Source: Verrucomicrobiaceae bacterium
GTDB lineage: Bacteria > Verrucomicrobiota > Verrucomicrobiia > Verrucomicrobiales > Verrucomicrobiaceae
Assembly: GCA_019694165.1 (NCBI GenBank)
Contig: JAIBCL010000007.1
Span: 248,001-312,000, forward strand
Direction of reading: 5' to 3'
Length of the DNA: 64,000 bases
The notes beneath the pieces were generated by a model. The model was given only the letters and a program-made list of their open reading frames with translations, had not been told where the DNA came from and did no database searches. Below are positions 43,491-51,800 of this stretch, in pieces (positions within the stretch are counted from its first letter, which is position 1; each line of letters opens with the position of its first letter). The position numbers and the translations under genes were made by a program.

Positions 43491-44081
43491 ATGCCTACTC
43501 CATTTCCAAGTTCGATCGAGAACCAACCGGCAGGTGCTGGGGCATTGGGGACAAGGATGGAAGCTGCTGCCGAGGCGCTGCTGAGGGTTCGGGATGAAAT
43601 CATCGCGACCCTTGACCGCCAGGTCTTGGAGCTTCAGCAGGTGCATCGCGCGCTCGCGCTGCCGCCACCACCAATGACTTGCACACCGGATGCTCCTGTC
43701 TTCGAGCAGGCCGCTGAACCAACCGCGGCAGTGACGGTGAAACCAAAGCCCTCAGTTTTCGAGGGCGCTCCTCCGTTTGCACTGGAGGCCGCTCCCAGTT
43801 TCACACCTGTGGCCGCATCCGCACCCGTGGCACCCGTGAGGCCGATGTCATCGCTTGTGCCCCCAGCCCCGGTCGCTGCGGCACCAGCGGCCCTACCGCC
43901 TCCGACTGAATTGGTAGCGTCGATGCCGGCCCACGCTGCCGTGGCGACAGTCGAGTTGGAGTCACCCAGCGCCGTAATGCCCGGACCGCTGTTCGATCCG
44001 CTTCTGGAAAGAGCCACACTGGACGAACTCAACGACGCGTTGGCGAATGCCTTCGCGACGGTATCGTCGCGTTCGCGATAA
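43491..44081 (+). CDS. Orphan protein with N-terminal helix and Pro/Ala-rich middle
   Basis: 196 aa from the ATG at 43491; the open frame reaches back to 42999 but runs through the promoter. Residues 15-60 form one predicted amphipathic helix (RMEAAAEALLRVRDEIIATL), residues 60-165 are low-complexity Pro/Ala/Val, and the last 35 residues form another helix (PLFDPLLERATLDELNDAL). No signal peptide, no family recognised. Pro/Ala-rich linkers between two helices suggest a tether or assembly protein; no neighbour supports any one role. Confidence 0.65.
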   Translation: MPTPFPSSIENQPAGAGALGTRMEAAAEALLRVRDEIIATLDRQVLELQQVHRALALPPPPMTCTPDAPVFEQAAEPTAAVTVKPKPSVFEGAPPFALEAAPSFTPVAASAPVAPVRPMSSLVPPAPVAAAPAALPPPTELVASMPAHAAVATVELESPSAVMPGPLFDPLLERATLDELNDALANAFATVSSRSR

Positions 44082-44218
44082 CATGGACGCAGACCCCTCG
44101 CGGGCCGCCGGCATTTCCCGACTCGGCACAAGCATCCCGGCTCGGCAGGTCTTGCGGCGCAATCAGCCGCCGGCATAGCGACTTCTTGCGCACCACCGGC
44201 GCGACGGGATAATGCTGC

Positions 44219-44935
44219 ATGACGAAATCCGGACTCATGGCTGCCACAATGTTGCTGGCGGGCGCAACGCTGATCGCGGCGGATGCAAAATCGGCAAAGA
44301 AGCACACTGCGGAAACCAAGCCGACGGACGATGCGCCAAAGCTCGGTGTGGCCGACAGCACCAGGACGGGCGCGTTGCCCGCGAACACCAGTTCGCTCGC
44401 CCAACGGGCGGCGCAGGCTTTTGCAAAGAAGGACTGGAGCACCGCGAGGGCGGCTTACCGGGAGATGCTTGATGCCGAGCCGGAGAATGCGCTGGTGTGG
44501 GCGAACCTCGGTACCGTCGAGCAGCAGGCAGGGAAGCTGGATGCGGCCGCAGAGTGCTTCGAGAAATCCGTGCGGTTCAATCCCACCCTCGTGCCTTCCT
44601 GGGTGGCGCTGGGCCTCGTGTACTCGAACAAGGGCGACAGCTACCGAGCGCTGGCCGCTTTCGCACGGGCCATTCACGAAGACCCCGCCGACGCGCGGGC
44701 CCACAACCACCTGGCCATCGTCGCCAAGAACCTGGGTTGGACCGATGCCGCCGAGGCCGAACTACAGCGCGCCATCGAACTGAACCCAAACTACGGCATC
44801 GCTCACTTCAATCTAGCGCTCATACACCTCGAGCAGAAGCCGCCTGCGCTCGAGTTGGCGAGGCGGCACTACACCAGAGCCGTCGCGCTCGGTGTGGAGA
44901 AGGACGATATCGTGGAGCGGAAGCTCAAGGAGTAG
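44219..44935 (+). CDS. Secreted TPR protein
   Basis: 238 aa from the ATG at 44219. Signal peptide (MTKSGLMAATMLLAGATLIAA, cleavage near 22), a 40-residue polar stretch, then at least four TPR units from about residue 60 with the normal W/L/Y/A spacing (NALVWANLGTVEQQAGKLDA, SWVALGLVYSNKGDSYRALA, AHNHLAIVAKNLGWTDAAEA, HFNLALIHLEQ). Periplasmic protein-protein scaffold. 43 bp separate it from the bioF-like gene; no function follows from that. Confidence 0.9.
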   Translation: MTKSGLMAATMLLAGATLIAADAKSAKKHTAETKPTDDAPKLGVADSTRTGALPANTSSLAQRAAQAFAKKDWSTARAAYREMLDAEPENALVWANLGTVEQQAGKLDAAAECFEKSVRFNPTLVPSWVALGLVYSNKGDSYRALAAFARAIHEDPADARAHNHLAIVAKNLGWTDAAEAELQRAIELNPNYGIAHFNLALIHLEQKPPALELARRHYTRAVALGVEKDDIVERKLKE

Positions 44936-44978
44936 GGTCGCATGACGTGGATGAGGATTGCCGATGGAGTGAAACGTC

Positions 44979-46139
44979 GTGAACTGGGAGATCGAAAAAG
45001 AACTCGAGGAGATTCGCGACGCAGGGTTGTTTCGCGAAGTGCGCGCCTTGGAATCGCCGCAAGGTGCCGCGGTAAGGAGAGGCGGACTGGAACTGGTCAA
45101 TTTTTCCTCGAACGACTATCTCGGCCTCGCTGCCTCCCGCGAATTGGAGGACGCGCTCAAGGAAGGCGTGGAGCGCTTCGGCGCAGGTGCGGGTGCCTCA
45201 CGCCTGGTGTGCGGATCGCTGACGCCGCACGAGGAACTGGAGGCGGAGATCGCCGCATTCAAACGAAGCGAGGCGGCGCTGAGTTTTTCCAGCGGCTACG
45301 CGGTGGCGCTGGGCGTGATTCCTGCGCTCGTCGGGAAGGACGATGTGATCATTCTCGACAAACTCTGCCACGCCTCCTTGGTGGATGCCGCAAGGCTGAG
45401 CGGAGCCACGGTGCGCGTCTTCCCGCACAATCACCTCGACAAGCTCGAGCGCCTGCTGCGTGGCGCGCGGGACGACGGCGCGGTCGGCCGCGTGCTCGTC
45501 ATCACAGAGTCCATCTTCAGCATGGATGGCGATGCAGCCGCGCTGCGGGATATCGTCGAACTGAAGGATCGTTGCGGAGCGTGGTTGCTGCTCGATGAAG
45601 CGCACGCCATCGGCCTGATGGGCCCGAATGGCCGCGGACTGGCGGCACAACTGGGTCTGGAGGGCCGCGTGGAGTTGCAAATGGGGACGTTGAGCAAGGC
45701 CGTCGGCCTCGGCGGCGGCTACCTCGCTGCGTCGCGACAGGTGATCTCCCTGCTCGTGAACAAGGCGCGTAGTTTTATCTACTCCACCGCTCCGCCACCC
45801 GCCGTCGCATTCGCCGCATGTGAATCGCTGCGGCTGATCCAGGGCACGGCGGGCGATGCCTTGCGGCATGCTTTGCGCCGGAACATCGACTGCTGGCAAT
45901 CGGCCACAGGCACGAGCAGCGCCGGGGCGATCTTCCCGGTCATCGTTGGTGATGAATCCAGCGCCGTGGCCTTGAGCCGGAGACTGCTCGATGAAGGATT
46001 CCTCGTGCCGGCCATCCGCTACCCCACCGTGGCGCGCGGCAGCGCGCGGCTGCGGGTGACACTCTCAGCCTCGCATGAACTCGTCCAGATCGAAGCTCTT
46101 GCCATGCGCCTTCGGCAGGCGATGGCGGAGCTGTCGTGA
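44979..46139 (+). CDS. bioF: 8-amino-7-oxononanoate synthase (alpha-oxoamine synthase)
   Basis: PLP enzyme joining pimeloyl thioester and alanine in biotin synthesis. 386 aa from GTG 44979. PLP-fold motifs: NDYLGLAASREL, GAGASRLVCGSLTPHEELE, SSGYAVALG, DEAHAIGLMGPNGRG, and the Schiff-base Lys in MGTLSKAVGLGGGY. The alpha-oxoamine synthase family also includes Kbl (glycine C-acetyltransferase); length and motifs do not separate them fully, and no other bio genes are present, so the assignment is probable. Its 3' end overlaps the opposing glycosyltransferase by 75 bp. Confidence 0.78.
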   Translation: MNWEIEKELEEIRDAGLFREVRALESPQGAAVRRGGLELVNFSSNDYLGLAASRELEDALKEGVERFGAGAGASRLVCGSLTPHEELEAEIAAFKRSEAALSFSSGYAVALGVIPALVGKDDVIILDKLCHASLVDAARLSGATVRVFPHNHLDKLERLLRGARDDGAVGRVLVITESIFSMDGDAAALRDIVELKDRCGAWLLLDEAHAIGLMGPNGRGLAAQLGLEGRVELQMGTLSKAVGLGGGYLAASRQVISLLVNKARSFIYSTAPPPAVAFAACESLRLIQGTAGDALRHALRRNIDCWQSATGTSSAGAIFPVIVGDESSAVALSRRLLDEGFLVPAIRYPTVARGSARLRVTLSASHELVQIEALAMRLRQAMAELS

Positions 46140-47420
46140 AAAAAGGTGCGGCAGACGGCGCACGTAGCTCCCCGTCACACCGAGCGCCGCGTCGAAGCGC
46201 AAACCACCGAATTCGGCGAGCTTCTCCACCAGTTGCCGCCCCGTCGTCTCACGCGCGAAGTGCGCCTGTGCGTGAGCCAGCCCGGCCGCGCCCATCTGCT
46301 CGCAGAGAGCCGGATCGCTCAGCAGCCGCTCCAGCAGCGCGGCGAAATCAGCAGGCCGCCGCTCGTCACACACGAGGCCCGTCCTGCCGTCGATCACCAT
46401 CTCCGGCACACCGGCAAGCCGCGTGGACACACACGGCAGCGAGGCCGCCATCGCTTCCATGAGCACCGTCGGCAGATTGTCCCTGCCACCGTCCTGCTCC
46501 GTCATGCAGGCCAGCGCAAAGACTTGAGTCTCCTCCGCGAGCAGGCGGACGATCTGTTCCATGCCCAGCGGGCCCGTGAGCGTCACGCGCCCGTGCAATC
46601 CGAGACCGGCAATCTGCGACCGGAGCGCCGCCTCCAGCGGCCCTTCTCCCACGATGCGGCAGTGGTACGCGATGCCTTTGTCCCGCAGCGCGGCGCAGGC
46701 CGTGATCAGATCATCAAAGCCCTTCTTCTCGATCAACCTTCCCACACTCAGAATGCCTCCGGCCGCACGCGAGCGATCCGCCCCGGCACGCGCGGCGATT
46801 AGCGGTTCAAGATCGAGCCCGTTGTACACCCGGCGCACGCGCGCCGCGGCCGCCGGAAACCGCCCGCGGAGCTGCGCCGCCGTGTAGTCGCTCACCGTGA
46901 CGATCAGTGCCGCGTCTTCAAAGAGCTGTCTGAATTCCGGAAGCTGCTCGCCCGGCTTGCAGAAAATGTCGTTCGCATGGGCCGTGAAACTGAAACTCAG
47001 GCCGGCAAACCGGCGCAGCCACCAGCACGTCCGCGCGCCCACGCCGGCGAAATGCGAGTGCGCATGCACCGGACCTGCCGCGCCGAGGTCGCTGATGACC
47101 TTTGCGATGTAGGCCGCCTCATACACGCGCATCTTGTCCGGCCTCTCTCCCCAGTGCCGCAGCACCAGCGCTGCGGCCCGTGGCAGCAGATGCGCGTCCT
47201 TCCACTGCCGCACCCTCTCCACCAATTCGTCGCGTGGCGGGAGAAAATGCACGCGGTCAAACAGTTCCTGCGGGAAGTGCCTGATCTCCTCATTGCGCGT
47301 GTCGCGGATAGAGAAAATCAGCGGCCGCACTCCCATGCGCTCGAGTTGCAGCACCTCGCGCACACAGAAAGTCTGCGTGAAAGATGGGAAACGTTCGAAG
47401 ACATAGGCCAGGTGGAACAT
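46065..47420 (-). CDS. Glycosyltransferase family 4 (GT-B)
   Basis: 451 aa from the ATG at 47420 (MFHLAYVFERFPSFTQTF). N-terminal domain with FPSFTQTFVxREV, typical of colanic-acid-like and exopolysaccharide transferases; HAHSHFAGVGA; then the C-terminal domain with VYNGLD, ILSVGRLIEKKG, DNLPTVLMEAMAASLP (E-x7-E region). The last about 25 codons run antisense to the end of the bioF-like gene, which opposes it. Likely acts on an envelope polysaccharide; sugar unknown. Confidence 0.9.
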   Translation of the reverse strand: MFHLAYVFERFPSFTQTFCVREVLQLERMGVRPLIFSIRDTRNEEIRHFPQELFDRVHFLPPRDELVERVRQWKDAHLLPRAAALVLRHWGERPDKMRVYEAAYIAKVISDLGAAGPVHAHSHFAGVGARTCWWLRRFAGLSFSFTAHANDIFCKPGEQLPEFRQLFEDAALIVTVSDYTAAQLRGRFPAAAARVRRVYNGLDLEPLIAARAGADRSRAAGGILSVGRLIEKKGFDDLITACAALRDKGIAYHCRIVGEGPLEAALRSQIAGLGLHGRVTLTGPLGMEQIVRLLAEETQVFALACMTEQDGGRDNLPTVLMEAMAASLPCVSTRLAGVPEMVIDGRTGLVCDERRPADFAALLERLLSDPALCEQMGAAGLAHAQAHFARETTGRQLVEKLAEFGGLRFDAALGVTGSYVRRLPHLFSRQLRHRLPKAHGKSFDLDEFMRG

Positions 47421-47580
47421 CGTGCGGCACGGGACTGTGGCCGGCGCGGCACTCAACACAAGCAGGCATCATTCGCCACCACGCATTGCTTTGATGGCGA
47501 GAGGCGGCACCGGCTCGCAGCGTTCTTTGCGTCTGCCTATGTGTGAGCCTCCATCTTTGTCCATCCATTCTCCCGTCCCC

Positions 47581-48687
47581 ATGCCCGGCCTGCTGAGAAT
47601 CATCGCTGTAGTGCTCCTCGGCGGAGCGGCGTCCCTTCACTGCCCTGCGGCTGAGCCTGCCGCTGAAATCGCAGGCTTCTTCAAGCCGCCCGCGGAGATC
47701 GCTGGCGATCTCGGCACCTACAAGTCGCCTCTCGTTTTCAACGACGGCTCGAAAGTTCAGTCGGCAGCGGATTGGCCGAAGCGTCGTGCCGAAATCCTCG
47801 CTGACTGGCACGGCATCATGGGCGCGTGGCCGGAGGTGATCGAAAAGCCGAGAATCGAAGTGCTCGAGACGAAGCAGCGCGAGAACTTCACGCAGAAGCA
47901 CATCCGTCTCGAGATCGCCCATGGACAGACGGACGACGGCTACCTGCTCATTCCCGAAGGCAAAGGGCCGTTCCCGGCGGTGTTCGTGCCGTTTTACGAT
48001 CCCGAGACAAGCATCGGCCTCGGGAAACCGATGCGCGACTTTGCGTATGCGCTCACGAAGCGCGGATTCGTCTCGCTCTCGATCGGCTCACCGGGCGGCG
48101 ATGCGCGGAAGCCGGTTCTCGCGGCGGACGCAAACTGCCAGCCGCTCAGCTACCTCGGCTACATTTGCGCAAACGCGTGGAACGCGCTGGCCTCGCTGCC
48201 CGAGGTGGACTCGAAGCGCATCGGCATCGTCGGCCACTCGTATGGCGGCAAGTGGTCGATGTTCGGCGCATGCCTGTGGGACAAATATGCCTGCGGCGTT
48301 TGGAGCGATCCTGGCATCGCATTCGACGAGACGCGCGGCAGCATCAATTACCAGGAGCCGTGGTATCTCGGCCTCGATCCAACGATGACGCGCAAACCCG
48401 GCCTCGTGCGCGACGACAGCCCGCGCACTGGCGCTTACAAAACTCTCATCGAGCGCGGTCATGATCTCGTCGAAATCCAGGCTTTGATGGCTCCGCGCCC
48501 CTTCCTCGTGAGCGGCGGCGAAGAAGATCCGCCGAAGCGCTGGGCCGTGCTGAATCATCTCATCGCCGTGAACAAACTGCTTGGGGTGGAAAACCGCGTG
48601 GCGATGACGAATCGCGAGCATCATGAACCAACGACTGAGAGTAATGAGGCGATCTACCGCTTCTTTGAGTGGTGGCTGAAGCCGTAG
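47581..48687 (+). CDS. Secreted alpha/beta hydrolase
   Basis: 368 aa from the ATG at 47581, which starts a signal peptide (MPGLLRIIAVVLLGGAASLHC). Serine hydrolase fold with the nucleophile in GHSYGGKW (Ser near 220), and a likely catalytic His in NREHHEPTTES near the C-terminus. It resembles the large exported esterases of Planctomycetes and Verrucomicrobia that act on polysaccharide esters; the substrate is not evident. The stop codon TAG (48685-48687) lies in the left arm of a 25-bp inverted repeat, so the native end of the protein may differ. Frames from 47422 add no plausible N-terminus. Confidence 0.85.
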   Translation: MPGLLRIIAVVLLGGAASLHCPAAEPAAEIAGFFKPPAEIAGDLGTYKSPLVFNDGSKVQSAADWPKRRAEILADWHGIMGAWPEVIEKPRIEVLETKQRENFTQKHIRLEIAHGQTDDGYLLIPEGKGPFPAVFVPFYDPETSIGLGKPMRDFAYALTKRGFVSLSIGSPGGDARKPVLAADANCQPLSYLGYICANAWNALASLPEVDSKRIGIVGHSYGGKWSMFGACLWDKYACGVWSDPGIAFDETRGSINYQEPWYLGLDPTMTRKPGLVRDDSPRTGAYKTLIERGHDLVEIQALMAPRPFLVSGGEEDPPKRWAVLNHLIAVNKLLGVENRVAMTNREHHEPTTESNEAIYRFFEWWLKP

Positions 48688-48797
48688 AACGATCCGTCCC
48701 GGTCGTTCACTCGTTCCGCGAGCGTCTCGCTCGCTATATACCCACGCGGACCGAGCCGGTCCGCGAACCGTTACGACCGGGACGGATCGTTCTACGG
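48682..48797. repeat. 116-bp element: 25-bp inverted repeat enclosing two hairpins
   Basis: CCGTAGAACGATCCGTCCCG... at 48682-48706 is a perfect 25-bp inverted match to 48773-48797. Inside are GCGAGCG-TCT-CGCTCGC (48718-48734) and GCGGACC-GAGCC-GGTCCGC (48746-48764). In single strands this folds as a three-way or cloverleaf shape with a 25-bp stem. It overlaps the end of the hydrolase gene and ends 52 bp before uvrA. It could be a mobile palindromic unit, a terminator, or both. Confidence 0.85.
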
Positions 48798-48849
48798 TTC
48801 GACACCGCCATTTGCCCTCGAGACTCGTATCACTATCCTCCGCGTTCCC

Positions 48850-51800
48850 ATGCCGAAGCCTGCTGCCGCCAAGAAAAAGAAAACTGCTCCGAGTGATGTC
48901 ATCCAGATCCGTGGCGCGCGGCAGAACAATCTGAAGGGCATTGATCTCGATCTGCCGCTCGGAAAGCTGAATGTGATCACGGGGCCGAGCGGCTCAGGGA
49001 AGTCGTCGCTGGCGTTCGATACGATCTATGCGGAGGGGCAGCGGCGGTATGTGGAGACGTTTTCGCCTTACACGCGGCAGTTCTTCGAGCGCATGGACAA
49101 GCCGAAGGTCGAGGCGATTCACGGCATTCCACCGGCGATCGCGATCGAGCAGGTGAACAACATGCGCTCCACGCGCAGCACGGTCGGCACGATCACAGAG
49201 ATCAATGACTACATGAAGATGATCTTCCCGCGTCTCGCGGAGGCGACTTGTCCTGAGTGTGGTCGGCCGGTGCGACCGGAGACGGCGGAGTCGATCCAGG
49301 CGGAACTGCTCGGCAAGCACTCTGGCAAAACCGCGCTCATTGGATTCGGCGTAGCGGTTCCGAAAGGCACGAGCGCGGAAGAGTTCTTCCCGTTTCTCCA
49401 AAGCCAGGGCTTTCTTCGCGTGCTGCTTTACGGCGAGACGATCCGCACTGACGAACCCGCCGCGCTGAAAGGCAAAAAGCTGCCGCCGGTCGTGACGGTG
49501 ATTCAGGATCGCGTGACGCTCGATGCGAAGAACCGCTCGCGTCTCTCCGAGGCTGTCGAGGCCGCGCTGCGTCTCGGCAAAGGTCAGTTGTCGGCGGTGC
49601 TGAGCGGAGAGGCGAACGGGGAAAAGTATTCAGTATCCAGTGTTCAGTGCGCCAGTGGCTCGAGATCGGGAAAACTGAATACTGAAAACTGCACACTGAA
49701 TACTTTGTCGTTCTCCACCGACTGGCGCTGCGCAGACTGCGACGTCAAGCTGCCCGCTCCCACGCCTGGTCTCTTCAGCTTTAACAATCCGATCGGCGCG
49801 TGTCCGAAGTGCCGTGGCTTTGGCCGCACGCTGGGGCTGGACATGCACAAGGCGATTCCGGACGAGAGCTTGAGCATTCGTGATGGACTCGTGCGCGCGT
49901 TCACCGGCTCGACGTATCGCGAGAGTCAGCTCGATCTGATGAAGGCGGCGAAGCACCGCGGCGTGAGCGTGGACACTCCTTTCGAGGAACTCAGCGAGGA
50001 AGATCAGAAGTGGATCATTGAGGGCGATGACAAGGATCCCGAGGCCGCGTGGCAGCGCGGGCAGTGGTATGGCGTGAAGGGCTTCTTCAAATGGCTCGAA
50101 GGCAACACCTACAAGATGCATGTTCGCGTCTTTCTCAGTCGCTTCCGCGCTTACACAACGTGCGATGAGTGCGATGGCGGCCGATTGAAGAAAGAGGCGT
50201 TCAACTTTCGCATCGCGGGCAAGACACTCGCCGATCTGTGGCGCGCGCCGGTGAGCGATTTGCTCGGCATTGTCGAAGGATGGCAAATCGTCGGCAGCGA
50301 CCATGCGACGACGCTGCTACGCGATGAAATTCGCTCGCGGCTCAGTTACTTGAATCGCGCGGGGCTCGGCTATCTGAATCTCGACCGGCCGACACGCACG
50401 CTGTCGGGTGGCGAACTGCAGCGCGTGAATTTGACGACGTGTCTCGGCGCATCGCTCGTGAACACGCTCTTCGTTCTCGATGAGCCAAGCATCGGCCTGC
50501 ATCCTCGGGACATCGGCCGGCTCATCGGCGTGATGGAAGGTCTGCGTGACAAAGGCAACACGTTGCTCGTCGTCGAACACGAAGAAGCCGTGATGCGTGC
50601 GGCGGACAACATGATCGAGATCGGTCCCGGTCGCGGCGAGAAAGGCGGCTCGCTGGTTTTCAATGGCCCGGTGAACGAACTCGCGAAAGCACGCGGCTCG
50701 CTGACGGGCGACTACTTGTTTGGCACGAAGTCGATTCCGTTGCCGGCGCAGCGAAGAAAAATCAAGCCGTCGGCGTCCTTGCGCATTCGCGGCGCGAAGC
50801 AAAACAACCTCAAGAACCTCGATGTGGACATTCCGCTCGGCGTGTTTTGCTGCCTGACCGGCGTGTCGGGCTCGGGGAAGAGCACGCTGGTGCATGAGGT
50901 GCTGTATCGGAATCTGCAACGGCTGCGCGGTGAAGTTTGCGAAGAGGAACCGGGCCGGGTGAAATCGGTCAGCGGCCACGAAGCCATCGATCATGTGGTG
51001 ATGGTGGATCAGTCGCCGCTCGCACGCACGCCGCGCTCGACGCCGGCAGTGTTCGTCGGCGCATTCGACATCATCCGCGCGATCTTTGCCGACACGGACG
51101 ATGCGAAGACGCAAGGCATCGGCCCCGGCTTCTTCTCGTTCAATTCCGGCGAAGGCCGCTGCGAGCGTTGCGCGGGCACGGGCTACGAGAAGATCGAGAT
51201 GCAGTTCCTCAGCGACTTGTATGTCACCTGCCCGGAATGCGAAGGGAAGCGCTACCAGCCGCACGCGCTGAAGATCCTGCTCGATGGCAAATCGATTCAC
51301 GACGTGCTCTGCATGACGTGTGAAGACGCCGCCGCGTGGCTGCACATGCTCGGTCAGCGTCGCGCCGACACAGCGGCGGAATCGCTGAAGCTGCTTTGCG
51401 AGGCCGGCCTCGGTTATTTGCGACTCGGTCAGCCGCTGAACACATTGAGCGGCGGCGAGGCGCAGCGACTGAAGCTGATCGGTCATCTCATCGAGTCATC
51501 GACCACGCAGGACAAATCGCTGCTGCTGCTCGATGAGCCGACGACTGGCCTGCACTTCGACGACATCGCGCTGCTCATCAAATTGCTGCAACGTCTCGTG
51601 AACGAAGGCCACAGCCTCCTCGTGATCGAGCACAATCTCGAAGTCATCAAATGCGCCGACTGGGTGATCGATCTCGGGCCGGATGGCGGAGAAGGCGGCG
51701 GGAGATTGGTGTGCGCGGGAACGCCGGAGGATGTGGCGGGGTGCGCGGAGTCGTTTACGGGGAAGTATCTGGCCTCGCTGTTCGACACGATCGGCAGCGG

